A stretch of DNA of 64,000 nt, taken from contig JBCCKF010000010.1 of the NCBI GenBank assembly GCA_039027435.1, positions 1-64,000 of the forward strand. The letters are read 5' to 3'. The DNA comes from CALBPI01 sp039027435 (lineage in GTDB: Bacteria > Pseudomonadota > Gammaproteobacteria > Steroidobacterales > Woeseiaceae). The translations under genes and the position numbers were made by a program. The notes beneath the pieces are model-generated. The model searched no databases. It worked only from the letters and a program-made list of their open reading frames with translations, and was not told where the DNA came from. Shown piece by piece: positions 33,315 through 42,492 of this stretch. The stretch's first letter is position 1. Each line of letters begins with the position of its first letter.

Positions 33315-34004
33315 TTATCGACGCAATTCGGAATCCTGTGCGAGGTGAAGGCCAACGAGCCTCGCTACCAGGACAGTCATGAAAACCTGTCCGACGATGG
33401 CTTCCACACTCGACATGCCTCGAGCGAGTGGTGATGTAGGAACGATATCTCCGTAGCCCACAGTTGTGAGCGTCGCAACGCTGAAATACATAAACTGGCC
33501 GACCGGGTGGCCATCGGTGGCGGCTAGAAACGCGTTCGCGTCCAGTACGTTGATAATGCTGTAGATCATTCCCCAGATGATGCCGAGCATCACATAGGCA
33601 CAAATCGCTCCGATGATCGTGTGCAAAGACACGCGTTCTGCGAGGAAAACGTCCCTAAGAATGTGGGTAACCAGGAACACAAAAAAAACACATCCGCTCG
33701 CAAGAATCACGACTCTCGTCCACGGTCTCAGATCGAACAGAGCATCGAGAAAGCTGCCACCGATAACGATGATCGCCAGTGCTGAGCCAATCAGAATCGC
33801 CCGGGTTTCGTGACTGATGAGCCACAGGCCACTGATCAGAACCGCACTCATGGATACGTCGATCAAGATCCTCACGGATCCCGCGGACTCTGCGGTGGGT
33901 GCGAGAATGATCAGTAACAATTCACACCCGAGCAGCCAAAAATACGGCGCTGACTGGAAATGGACGTGCGCACGTTTCGGCAGTCGAAGGTCTACCTCAG
34001 CCAA
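33315..34004 (-). CDS. Two-transmembrane-type potassium channel-like protein
   Basis: This 229-residue membrane protein has about four N-terminal hydrophobic helices, then two helices flanking a pore loop with the potassium selectivity filter TVGYGD at residues 181-186 (MYFSVATLTTVGYGDIVP). The C-terminus after the last helix is only about 12 residues, so there is no RCK gating domain. It fits the small Ion_trans_2 family with extra N-terminal helices. Selectivity for potassium is a family-based inference. It starts within the end of the tetR gene (eight-base overlap), so the two are co-transcribed. Confidence 0.85.
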   Translation of the reverse strand: MAEVDLRLPKRAHVHFQSAPYFWLLGCELLLIILAPTAESAGSVRILIDVSMSAVLISGLWLISHETRAILIGSALAIIVIGGSFLDALFDLRPWTRVVILASGCVFFVFLVTHILRDVFLAERVSLHTIIGAICAYVMLGIIWGMIYSIINVLDANAFLAATDGHPVGQFMYFSVATLTTVGYGDIVPTSPLARGMSSVEAIVGQVFMTVLVARLVGLHLAQDSELRR

Positions 34005-34641
34005 GAGCCTCTTCCACTGTCTCTTGGGCCTGATCCGGGCTCTGACCTAACAGACGGAGTATCGACTCTGCTGTTGTGCGGGTGGTGTTGCGGACCTTCC
34101 ACTCAAAAACTCTTGCACGAATGGCTAGACCAACGAGTGCACCAATCTGTTCGTCGAGCATTCGCGAAGGTCGAACAAGAATCTCTCCTGATTTCAGACC
34201 TTGGCGCAAATCCGCCCTGAGTTTTGGACGCACATGGTCTGTCAGTTGCGGGAACCGCCCCATACAGCTAGACAGCAACACACCGTGTGTGCGAATTCGC
34301 GACGCACCCTCAATAGTGCCGTTAATCGCTAGTACCATGCGGCGGATTCCTGGTGGCTCTTTCACGACCGCCTGCATCGTAGTCTCCTGAATGCCATCGA
34401 TTATTTCGTGCGCGGCGGCAATGATCAGATCGTCCCGATCGTTGAAATAATTGTAGAAGGTGCCCTGGGATAGACCCGATGATGTCGTTAACGCCTGGAC
34501 GGTGGTTTCGTCGACACCTCTCGCACTGACGAGTCTGATGGCGGTATCGAGTAGTATTGCTCGGGTGCGCTCACGTTTCGGTCGCCCGCGCGCGAGTGCC
34601 ACAAAATGATTGGTGAGATCTTCGGCCGTGGTTTTTGTCAC
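33997..34641 (-). CDS. TetR-family repressor, likely of the RND efflux operon
   Basis: A 214-residue regulator with the TetR helix-turn-helix at about residues 25-70: RTRAILLDTAIRLVSARGVDETTVQALTTSSGLSQGTFYNYFNDRDDLI. The C-terminal ligand-binding part is variable. It is divergent from the efflux operon with 119-125 bases between, the usual layout for a local pump repressor. The downstream, overlapping potassium-channel-like gene is an unusual companion. Confidence 0.9.
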   Translation of the reverse strand: MTKTTAEDLTNHFVALARGRPKRERTRAILLDTAIRLVSARGVDETTVQALTTSSGLSQGTFYNYFNDRDDLIIAAAHEIIDGIQETTMQAVVKEPPGIRRMVLAINGTIEGASRIRTHGVLLSSCMGRFPQLTDHVRPKLRADLRQGLKSGEILVRPSRMLDEQIGALVGLAIRARVFEWKVRNTTRTTAESILRLLGQSPDQAQETVEEALG

Positions 34642-34661
34642 GATAGTATTTGCAGTCCGAC

Positions 34662-34721
34662 ACTAACTGACAACCTATCCAAAAATGACATTGTGTGCAA
34701 AAAAAGAACGACCCAGTTAGT
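34662..34721. promoter_or_regulatory. Divergent tetR/efflux control region with spaced inverted repeat
   Basis: ACTAACTG (34662-34669) and CAGTTAGT (34714-34721) are perfect inverted copies 44 bases apart, in the middle of the 34642-34766 spacer. They may be operator half-sites for the TetR regulator. No convincing -35/-10 pair was found on either strand. Confidence 0.35.
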
Positions 34722-34766
34722 ATCGCGTCATGGCGTTGGGGAACGTCTCGTAAATCGGGGATGAGG

Positions 34767-35822
34767 ATGACAAGAACAATACTCGGGCTGGTCTTTCTGA
34801 CGATACTTGCAGGATGCGGCTCAGACGACGAGCAGGTGCGCGAGCAGCATGTGCGCCCGGCGAAACTGGTGACACTTTCTGAGGCTCCAGACACGCGGAG
34901 CGTAAGTTTTCCCGCCATCGTGCGAGCCGTTCAAACTGCGGAGCTGACCTTTCCGGTGCCCGGTGAGGTTATCGAGCTTGTTGTTCTCGAGGGTGAGGAC
35001 GTTGAGGCTGGAGACCTGATTGCACAGCTGGATCAGCGAGACGCAAACAACGCGCTTCTGCAGGCAGAGGCGGAGTACCGGAATGCAGAGTCCGAGTACC
35101 AACGAGCGGTGCGGCTTGCTGAACGCGACGCAATATCGAGGAGCGTTTTGGAATCGAGGCAGACCCAATTGGAGGTGCGTGAAGCGGCCGTCGAGACGGC
35201 GCGTAAAGCCTTGGCGGACACGACGATCCGCGCCCCTTTCGCAGGGTCGATATCCAGGGTCCTCGTGGAGCAGTTCCAGAATGTGCAAGCCAAGGAACCG
35301 GTTGCAGTCATACAGAGCAGTCAAACCGAAGCTGTCGTCAATATGCCGGGGACCATTATTGCGAGGATTCCCCAGCTTCAGCCCATCGGCACAAACATCA
35401 TCCTCGACGCTGCTCCCGATCAGCAAATTCCCGCGGTCTATCGTGAGGCTTCAGGCATCGCGGATCCCGGAACACAAACCTATGAAGTCACCTTTGTCTT
35501 CCAGCCGCCGGAAAACCTCTTCATCCTGCCAGGAATGACCGGCACGCTGACGACAACCTTCAATTTTGAGCAGGTGAGTGACATTGTCAGCGATGGGCTA
35601 TCAGTGCCGATTTCCGCAATCCTTGCCGAAGGGGAATCCAAGTTTGTCTGGGTGGTCGGCGACGACATGCGCGTCTCGAAGCGACGGGTCTCAGTCGGGC
35701 GCGACGTCAGCGATTTGGTCACTGTGGTGTCTGGCTTGAATGGGGACGAGACGATTGTGGCTGCCGGAGTTGCGTTCCTGAGTGAGGGCACCATGGTCGC
35801 ACCCTGGAAAGACGACGAGTAG
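34767..35822 (+). CDS. RND efflux membrane-fusion lipoprotein
   Basis: Start taken at ATG 34767 (MTRTILGLVFLTILAGCGSD), with GGGG six bases before; ATG 34761 is two codons earlier and equally compatible. The lipobox ILAGC means acylation at the cysteine and anchoring in the inner membrane. The order is lipoyl half-motif (FPVPGEVIELVVLEGEDVEAGDLIAQLD), a coiled-coil hairpin (about 95-160), the second lipoyl half (TTIRAPFAGSISRVLVEQFQNV), beta-barrel and membrane-proximal domains. It links the RND pump to the outer-membrane channel. The pump gene starts five bases after its stop. Confidence 0.9.
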   Translation: MTRTILGLVFLTILAGCGSDDEQVREQHVRPAKLVTLSEAPDTRSVSFPAIVRAVQTAELTFPVPGEVIELVVLEGEDVEAGDLIAQLDQRDANNALLQAEAEYRNAESEYQRAVRLAERDAISRSVLESRQTQLEVREAAVETARKALADTTIRAPFAGSISRVLVEQFQNVQAKEPVAVIQSSQTEAVVNMPGTIIARIPQLQPIGTNIILDAAPDQQIPAVYREASGIADPGTQTYEVTFVFQPPENLFILPGMTGTLTTTFNFEQVSDIVSDGLSVPISAILAEGESKFVWVVGDDMRVSKRRVSVGRDVSDLVTVVSGLNGDETIVAAGVAFLSEGTMVAPWKDDE

Positions 35823-35826
35823 TTCA

Positions 35827-38800
35827 ATGAATCTCGCAGTCCTTTCGATACGTTACCCGCTCTACGTCGGCATCGCTTGTCTTATTTGTGTAGTCGGTGG
35901 CTGGATGGCCTACCAGAACATGCCGCGCTTCGAGGATCCTGAATTCACGATTCGTATAGCGAAGGTATTCACCCGTTACCCTGGCGCAACAGCAGAAGAG
36001 GTAATGAACGAAGTTACCGAACCTCTGGAAACGGCATTGCAGCAACTACCTGAGGTTAAAACCATCGATTCGGTGTCCTCGACGGGAGTTTCCGAAATCA
36101 GTGTCGAGCTCAGATTCGATTATTCAAAGTCGCGCGCCGATCTGCAGGTCGCATGGACGAAGGTTCGAAACTACGTCAACGATGCGCAGAGTGACTTACC
36201 ACCGGGCGCGGGTCCAAGTATCGTCAACGATGACTTTGGTGATGTCTACGGCATCTACTACCTGCTGACCGGCCCTGGCTACTCGCCGGCTGAGTTATCA
36301 GACGTTGCTGATCAATTGCGTCGTGAACTGTTGCTTGTCGATGGCGTCTCGAAAGTTCGTGTGAATGGCGAACGTGATGAGGTGATCTACGTCGAGGTTT
36401 CACGACCGCGGGCTGCATCCATGGGCATCTCGCTCAACCAGATATACCAATCGCTAGCCGAACAGAACACAGTAGCGCCTGCCGGTCGCATTCGGCTTGG
36501 CGACACCCGCGTTGAAATATCGCCCACTGGATCGATTGACTCGGTCAGTGCGATCGAGAGCGTGCTGGTCGGGAATTCGGAAAATGGCACCGTCGTCAGG
36601 CTTGGCGATATTGCGGACGTCACGCGCGGCTACGATGACCCGGTCGCACACATCATTCGCTACAACGGCGAACCAGCGCTTGGTATTGGCATCTCAAGCT
36701 TGTCCGGGCAGAACGTGGTAAAGCTCGGGCAAGCGGTCGCTGAACGATTGGAAGCGGCGAAGGCTATCGTGCCCATCGGGATGCAAGTGCATGAGTACTA
36801 CCATCAGGGCAATGTGGTCGACGCCTCTATCAAGAGCTTTGCTTCTAATGTTGTAGCTGCGCTCGTGATTGTGTTCGTGACGCTGCTGGTGTTCATGGGG
36901 CTGCGCTCAGGTGTGGTCATGGGACTCACGGTCCTGCTCACTATGGCGGCAACACTGCTATTGATGTGGCTTGGCGGTATTCCCATGCACCGTATTTCAT
37001 TAGGTGCGTTGATCATTTCTCTCGGTATGCTCGTGGACAATGGCGTTGTGATCACTGACGGCATTCTTGAAGGCGTCAAAAAAGGGCGGCAGAAACTCGA
37101 AGTCGCACGAGAGGTAGCGAGCAAAAACATGCGCCCACTTGTGGGCGGGACACTCGTCGGCGTCATTGCTTTTGCGCCTATTGGTTTTGCACCCGGTGAT
37201 ACTGCTGAGTTCACCAACTCACTATTCTGGGTGGTCATGATTGCGCTGGGCCTCAGCTGGCTGTTCGCATTCACGATCACGCCGCTTCTGTGTTATCACC
37301 TGTTTCCAGATCCAGAGCCATCAGCTGGCGCAGAGCAGAAGCCTGACGGTCGTTTCATGGCGATTTACAAGAATGTCATTCGTACAGTACTCGCTAACAA
37401 GCTGGTCTCGCTCGCTGCGACGGTAATAGTGTTTGTCTCCGCGCTCTACGTTTTTGGGTATGTCAAAGTCGGCTTCTTTCCCGCGTCGACTTCGCCGCAA
37501 ATCGTTGTGGATTACTACCTGCCTGAGGGTACGGCCATTGAGCGAACTGCTGAAGACATGCTGGAAATCGAGCAGTACGCACGTTCTCTGGAAGGTGTGG
37601 TCGCAGTTCAAACACTGGTTGGTCAGGGCACGCTGCGTTACATGCTCGTTTATGACGCAGCTTCACCCAGTGAGAATTATGGGCAGTTGCTCATTCGCAC
37701 CGCGGACTATCGTTTGAATACGAAGTTGATAGCGGCGTTGCAAGCGTATGCGGATGAGAAATTTCCCGATGGTCAGACCAAGGTGTGGCGGTTCCGCATG
37801 GGGCCGGGCGGAGGTTCGAAAATCGAAGCCGAGTTTTCTGGCACCGATGCCGCTGTGTTGCGCCAACTTGCCAACGAAGCTAAGGCAATCATGGCAGCAG
37901 ACGGTGGTGCGATGCTCATCAAAGACGACTGGCGTCGGCAAGTGCCCGTTATCGCACCCGTGTTCTCGCCGAATAAGGCTGAGCGTGCAAACATTTCTCG
38001 TAAGGACGTTGCTGATGCGTTGGAGGAGAACTTCAACGGCGTCCAGCGTGGCGTTTATCGAGAGGGCGATGAGTTGATCCCGATCGTATCGCGAGCGCCC
38101 GCTGCCGAGCGCTCGGCGTTGTGGGACATGACGGCGCTACAGGTAAAGAGCTCGGCCACTGGGGCGTCTGTCCCTCTTGCGCAGGTCATGGAACGACCCG
38201 GTTCCATTTGGCGAGATGCGAGAGTATTGCGGACTGACCGGGTGCTTACGATCAAGGCGCAGTGTGACCCTGCGGAAGGTGTTGTCACCGATGACCTTCT
38301 TGGGCGTATCCGCCCGCTGATCGAAGGTATTGAACTGCCACCCGGCTACTCGTTTAAATGGGCGGGCGAGATTGGTGATTCCAGCGAAGCGCAGTCGAGT
38401 CTTGCGAGCACGATCCCACTCGGTTTTTTGGCGATGGTGCTCGTCGTCGTTGTCTTGTTTAATGCGTTACGCCAGCCCATTGTCATTTGGTCCATCGTCC
38501 CACTGGCGATCGTCGGTGTCTCTTATGGTCTGGTGCTCACCGGTGTTCCCTTCGAATTCATGGGAATCCTCGGACTCCTGTCACTGTCCGGATTGTTGAT
38601 TCAAAACTCGTTGGTGTTGGTTGACTCCACAGACGATCTCATAGCCGGCGGTATGCCGAGGTTCGATGCTTTAGTAGAGTCCGCCGCAAGTCGACTGAGA
38701 CCGGTCATGATGGGCGCATTCACGACCGTATTGGGTGTTTTGCCACTCTTCTTCGATGCATTTTTCCAGTCGATGACAGTCGTGATTGCAGGCGGACTCT

Positions 38801-38904
38801 CGTTTGCCACCTTGATTACGCTGCTTGTGACACCGGTGCTCTACGCGCTGTTGTTTGGCATTAAGTCGTCGGAAACCGCATCAGTTGAGGAGGCCACGTC
38901 ATGA
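35827..38904 (+). CDS. RND efflux transporter, TriC-like permease
   Basis: Start at ATG 35827 (MNLAVLSIRYPLYVG); 1025 residues, the usual length for hydrophobe-amphiphile RND pumps, with the N-terminal helix, two large periplasmic loops and twelve membrane helices. In TM4 the proton-relay segment reads LGMLVDNGVVITDGI, with Asp-Asn where AcrB has Asp-Asp; I recall this variation in TriC-like pumps. The C-terminal half contains GLLSLSGLLIQNSLVLVDSTDD and RLRPVMMGAFTTVLGVLPLFFDAFFQ. Substrates cannot be told from sequence. It overlaps the outer-membrane gene by four bases. Confidence 0.92.
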   Translation: MNLAVLSIRYPLYVGIACLICVVGGWMAYQNMPRFEDPEFTIRIAKVFTRYPGATAEEVMNEVTEPLETALQQLPEVKTIDSVSSTGVSEISVELRFDYSKSRADLQVAWTKVRNYVNDAQSDLPPGAGPSIVNDDFGDVYGIYYLLTGPGYSPAELSDVADQLRRELLLVDGVSKVRVNGERDEVIYVEVSRPRAASMGISLNQIYQSLAEQNTVAPAGRIRLGDTRVEISPTGSIDSVSAIESVLVGNSENGTVVRLGDIADVTRGYDDPVAHIIRYNGEPALGIGISSLSGQNVVKLGQAVAERLEAAKAIVPIGMQVHEYYHQGNVVDASIKSFASNVVAALVIVFVTLLVFMGLRSGVVMGLTVLLTMAATLLLMWLGGIPMHRISLGALIISLGMLVDNGVVITDGILEGVKKGRQKLEVAREVASKNMRPLVGGTLVGVIAFAPIGFAPGDTAEFTNSLFWVVMIALGLSWLFAFTITPLLCYHLFPDPEPSAGAEQKPDGRFMAIYKNVIRTVLANKLVSLAATVIVFVSALYVFGYVKVGFFPASTSPQIVVDYYLPEGTAIERTAEDMLEIEQYARSLEGVVAVQTLVGQGTLRYMLVYDAASPSENYGQLLIRTADYRLNTKLIAALQAYADEKFPDGQTKVWRFRMGPGGGSKIEAEFSGTDAAVLRQLANEAKAIMAADGGAMLIKDDWRRQVPVIAPVFSPNKAERANISRKDVADALEENFNGVQRGVYREGDELIPIVSRAPAAERSALWDMTALQVKSSATGASVPLAQVMERPGSIWRDARVLRTDRVLTIKAQCDPAEGVVTDDLLGRIRPLIEGIELPPGYSFKWAGEIGDSSEAQSSLASTIPLGFLAMVLVVVVLFNALRQPIVIWSIVPLAIVGVSYGLVLTGVPFEFMGILGLLSLSGLLIQNSLVLVDSTDDLIAGGMPRFDALVESAASRLRPVMMGAFTTVLGVLPLFFDAFFQSMTVVIAGGLSFATLITLLVTPVLYALLFGIKSSETASVEEATS

Positions 38905-40277
38905 GGTGTATTGGTCTGACGGTTGCGAGTGTCGTGCTCGCAGGCTGTGTGAACTTTTCAGCGTTACCAGAGCCAGGCGAGCTTACCAATCCAGCGCTGC
39001 CCGATATTCCGGTCAATTGGCAGACGGACACATCAGGTACAGGGCCTGCGCCCGTCGGCTGGATCGACGAACTGGGTGACGGAACTCTTGTTGCACTCGT
39101 CGAAGAAGCTCAGGAGAACAACCGGACATTGCAAAGCGTTCTTGCATCTGTGGAACAGTCGCGTGCCATCCTTCGACAGGCCAGAAGCAGTTTGTTCCCC
39201 GCAATCAATTACTCGGCATCCGGTAGTGAAGCCGGGCTGGTTGATGGTCCAAGCGCTGAAAGCTACGCATCCGGTTTATCTCTGAATTGGGAACTGGATC
39301 TTTGGGGCCGTGTCCGTGCGTCACGGAACGCCGCGGCGTTTGCTGCTCAAGCAACGGAAGCCGATTACAGGTTTGCACAGTATTCGCTCGCTGCTGGAGT
39401 CGCTCGGGCGTATTTTGGTGTGATCGAAGCATCGCTGCAGCTCGCCGTCGCGCAGAAATCTCTTGATGCGCTGTCGCGGACAGCAAAAATTGTCAGTACG
39501 CAGCGCGAGTTTGGTGCGGCGGACGCCTATGACGAGTCGCTAGCGCTTGCAAACGTTGCTTCCGCCCGTGCCTCACTGGCACAGGCCGAGGGCGGTCTTC
39601 GCCTGGCAAAGCGCGCGTTGTCGGTCTTGTTGGGTCGCTACCCGGACGAGCTGCTTAGCATTCGAGACGATTTTCCGATCCGCCCCGCAATCCCTACAGC
39701 CGGATTACCAGGCGAGTTGTTGGAAAGACGTCCGGACATCATCGCAGCAGAACTGACCGTTTTGTCGGCATTTAGTGATGTAGGTGCCACCAAAGCTACC
39801 CGGTTGCCTACGTTCAGTCTCAGTGGTGGATTGAACGTGAGCTCACCCGAATTTTCGGATGTGCTCGACGTTTCCAATGGGACGTGGTCGTTGGCAACTG
39901 CACTACTTGGTCCGTTGTTTGATGCGGGACTACGGCGCGCGCAGATCGATGCTGCGAGTGCGGTGCAGACGCAAGCGATCGCATTGTATGCACAAACCGC
40001 GCTCGAGGCATTTGAAGAGGTAGAAAACAGCCTTGATCAGAACCGTGTTATCGAGGTGCGGGTGGCTGCGCTTACGGATGCGGCAGCTGCTCAGAACAAA
40101 GCGTTCGACCTCGCCGAGTTCCGCTATCAGGAGGGTGAGACTAATTTGCTGGATGTACTTGTCGTGCAGTCAAACACGCTAACTGCAGATAGTGCGTTAG
40201 TTTCCGTGCAGCGCGAGCAGCTGGATGAGTGGATCAATCTGAATCTAGCGCTTGGGGGTACCTGGCAAGTGCCCTAG
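38901..40277 (+). CDS. Outer-membrane efflux lipoprotein (OprM/NodT family)
   Basis: The 458-residue protein has a lipoprotein signal (LTVASVVLAGC) and two outer-membrane efflux repeats, each a beta-strand pair with long helices: LYSLAAGVARAYFGVIEA-type region (about 155-185) and RRPDIIAAELTVLSAFSDVGATKATRLPTFSLSGGLN, then GPLFDAGLRRAQIDAASA and EGETNLLDVLVVQSNTL. It would form the TolC-like exit duct for the preceding MFP and RND proteins, making a complete tripartite system. Its start overlaps the pump stop (ATGA). Confidence 0.93.
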   Translation: MRCIGLTVASVVLAGCVNFSALPEPGELTNPALPDIPVNWQTDTSGTGPAPVGWIDELGDGTLVALVEEAQENNRTLQSVLASVEQSRAILRQARSSLFPAINYSASGSEAGLVDGPSAESYASGLSLNWELDLWGRVRASRNAAAFAAQATEADYRFAQYSLAAGVARAYFGVIEASLQLAVAQKSLDALSRTAKIVSTQREFGAADAYDESLALANVASARASLAQAEGGLRLAKRALSVLLGRYPDELLSIRDDFPIRPAIPTAGLPGELLERRPDIIAAELTVLSAFSDVGATKATRLPTFSLSGGLNVSSPEFSDVLDVSNGTWSLATALLGPLFDAGLRRAQIDAASAVQTQAIALYAQTALEAFEEVENSLDQNRVIEVRVAALTDAAAAQNKAFDLAEFRYQEGETNLLDVLVVQSNTLTADSALVSVQREQLDEWINLNLALGGTWQVP

Positions 40278-40317
40278 GTCACCGCCGACATTAAGCGGCA
40301 CTTGTTACCCCGGGGAA

Positions 40318-40980
40318 TCAACTTGAACCAGTAGACTTCAACCACTGAGCAAGTCCTGGAACGCCTTCGCTAAGATGGGCCTTAAGACGTGCGGCCGCCG
40401 AAGCAGTATCGTCCTGCCTAAGCAATTCTGCGATCGCATTGCGGTTCGAGTCGGTCGGGAGCTCGCTTTCGGATTGTCTGAAATAGGCCCGCCGATATCG
40501 CCGCAGACGTCGCGATACATCGCCGATCAGCTCGAGAATGATCAGATTCCGGCAACTGGACAGCAGCATTCGCAGCCAGAGCTCCTGTTGCTCAACCCGT
40601 TGGGCCGGCGTGCGACTGGAAGCGATTTCCTCATTCAATGCATCGAGTTGATAGAGCATGCCGAGATCGGGAGGTCCGGAGAGTTCGAGGGCCTCGGCCG
40701 CGAGAACGGCAAGGGCAGGGCACAGCGCCTCGTATTCCTCCGACGTCAAGGGCCGTACAAAAAACCCACGCCGCGGCTCACTGCGCACGGCGCCTTCCGA
40801 GGCCAGACGAGAAAGCGCTTCTCTGAGCGGTGTGCGGCTCACGCCCAATGCCTCTGAGAGATGTACCTCATTTACCCGCGTGCCGGGGGCGAGCTCGCCG
40901 GAGTCGATTTTGTCACGCAACGTGCGTGCAACCTCCAAACTGAGGTTCTGTTGGCGCCGTCCTGGCTTACGCTCGGTCAT
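40318..40980 (-). CDS. GntR-family (FCD type) transcriptional regulator
   Basis: A 220-residue regulator with an N-terminal winged helix (LSLEVARTLRDKIDSGELAPGTRVNEVHLSEALGVSRTPLREALSRLASEGAVRSEPRRGFFV) and a helical FCD-type effector domain, in which the usual Asp/His metal ligands are not clear. FCD regulators typically respond to organic acids or amino-acid catabolites. A perfect palindrome lies 6 bases upstream of its ATG, indicating autoregulation. It is convergent with the efflux operon. The next gene upstream on the same strand, a cyclase-like protein, starts only 57 bases away. Confidence 0.88.
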   Translation of the reverse strand: MTERKPGRRQQNLSLEVARTLRDKIDSGELAPGTRVNEVHLSEALGVSRTPLREALSRLASEGAVRSEPRRGFFVRPLTSEEYEALCPALAVLAAEALELSGPPDLGMLYQLDALNEEIASSRTPAQRVEQQELWLRMLLSSCRNLIILELIGDVSRRLRRYRRAYFRQSESELPTDSNRNAIAELLRQDDTASAAARLKAHLSEGVPGLAQWLKSTGSS

Positions 40981-40986
40981 AAACGG

Positions 40987-40998
40987 ACTGTATACAGT
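40987..40998 (-). promoter_or_regulatory. Palindromic GntR/FCD-type operator at the regulator's own promoter
   Basis: ACTGTATACAGT is a perfect 12-bp palindrome of the TGTATACA type used by FCD-subfamily GntR regulators. It also contains TATACA, a -10-like hexamer, only eight bases before the start codon, so bound protein would block polymerase. It also ends the gap after the cyclase-like gene. Confidence 0.6.
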
Positions 40999-41037
40999 AT
41001 TACGCCAGCGAGCAATGGCTCATGGATAGCACTCCGC

Positions 41038-42303
41038 TCAGGGCTGGGAATTGACTTGCGGTAGAGAGATCAGCTCTGCGGTCTGAATCGGCACCGCCTC
41101 ATGGCGCAGCGTTTTGTCTTCGATACCCAGCAGGATGGGTTCCGCATTGTGCCGGTGAATGTTCACCTTCGCGTTGTAGACGAATCGTGTAAGACCATGT
41201 TTGTCATTGATCACGAGCTTACGGATCGAAAATCTACCGGTCGGAGAACGCTCGCCCGTCAGGTAGCACTTGATGGCCGTTACCCGATCGCCAGACAGCT
41301 CCATCCCCTGGAGGCGCCCCAGAGAGCGCTGGGTCTGCTCGACGAAGGCGATAGCGTCGGCATGCACGTCTTCCATGTCACGTCTGGTCTCAAAGGCGCC
41401 GACGAGAATCTGGCCAGGCATTGCCCGTTCGATCATTCGCGCCAGCTCAATCGTGACGTCGCCGACGATGTAGTCGTGCGTGGACGGGTTCAGTCCATCT
41501 GCCTGATGAAACTCGTAGCAGCCGCCGACATGAAATGCGGTTCGCAATAGGGGCACGGAGCGAGCTACCGCCTTGCTCCGGGCAATCGCGTTATCGGCGA
41601 GCACGAGCTGCATGAAATGGTAGAGATTGACGTTCGGCGTCGGCCCCCGATCGCGGTTCCAGATATAGAAGCCGTCGCCGCTGGAAGAGCGCGCAAAGCT
41701 GATTCCGATCTTTCTGTCCAGCATCTTGCTGTGAGCGGCATTTAGCGAGTAGGACAGGCTGTTGAGCTGCGTCATCTGTTCGAATGGGCTCAGCAGGCTA
41801 AATCCGACGATGTCGAAAAGTGCAACAGCTCGGTTCGGGCAATAATTCACGCCAAACCGTTTGACCATCGCTTCGATCAGTTGCGTCTCTTTCTCGGTCT
41901 GCGCGAGTTTGTCGCGCAATTGGATGATCTCAGGCTCAACATCCAGTAAACGTGCGACTTTGTGCAGCCGGTCAAGGGAAAGATTACAAGGGCCGGAAAT
42001 CAGCTCTGTGATAAAGGATTCAGACGGTCGCCACGGCAAGTCTCCGCCGGCGGGGGTGGCGGTGTACTCCGCCAACGCGTAATGAGGCACGACGAGCAAG
42101 CAAATGCCTGTTGGATGGTGCGCCCAACTGATAATGCTGTTTGCGCCGAGGTTCCATGCCTGTTGGAGGCTACGCTCCAGTGCAACCAAGTTGCTTCGCT
42201 CGCGAACGCCAAGGCCGGAGGCCATATCGGCCAATGCATCAAGGTGCTGAGGATTCCCGGCAATCTTGGCAATGGCTGAATCTGATAACCGGTCGAGCGG
42301 CAT
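41038..42303 (-). CDS. Class III nucleotidyl-cyclase-like protein, activity uncertain
   Basis: In this 421-residue soluble protein, residues ~155-310 resemble the class III adenylyl/guanylyl cyclase fold: RAVALFDIVGFS (metal Asp D164), SSSGDGFYIW (second Asp D210), and YIVGDVTIELARMIERAMPGQILVG, which matches the G-D-x-V-N-x-A-x-R-x...PGQI pattern of cyclases. The transition-state Asn of that pattern is replaced by Ile (residue 285) while the Arg (R289) remains, so activity may be altered or lost. The first ~120 residues form a distinct, unrecognised domain, possibly sensory. No partner is obvious; it is divergent from the threonine dehydratase. Confidence 0.65.
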   Translation of the reverse strand: MPLDRLSDSAIAKIAGNPQHLDALADMASGLGVRERSNLVALERSLQQAWNLGANSIISWAHHPTGICLLVVPHYALAEYTATPAGGDLPWRPSESFITELISGPCNLSLDRLHKVARLLDVEPEIIQLRDKLAQTEKETQLIEAMVKRFGVNYCPNRAVALFDIVGFSLLSPFEQMTQLNSLSYSLNAAHSKMLDRKIGISFARSSSGDGFYIWNRDRGPTPNVNLYHFMQLVLADNAIARSKAVARSVPLLRTAFHVGGCYEFHQADGLNPSTHDYIVGDVTIELARMIERAMPGQILVGAFETRRDMEDVHADAIAFVEQTQRSLGRLQGMELSGDRVTAIKCYLTGERSPTGRFSIRKLVINDKHGLTRFVYNAKVNIHRHNAEPILLGIEDKTLRHEAVPIQTAELISLPQVNSQP

Positions 42304-42492
42304 CTTTACCTCATCATCCGTTTCTTCCTGATACGGATAGTTGGTGGAAAAGCGCAGTAGGCGCCGGGCCTTACAGGATAAAATTCTGAAACTGCGATAG
42401 CATACCGAGGCTAATCAAGAGCCGGTGCCGATGCAAGAGCGATTCGGTGATTTGGCCGCCAAGACTTGGAAGATGCGAACACCGCCGCGTGT

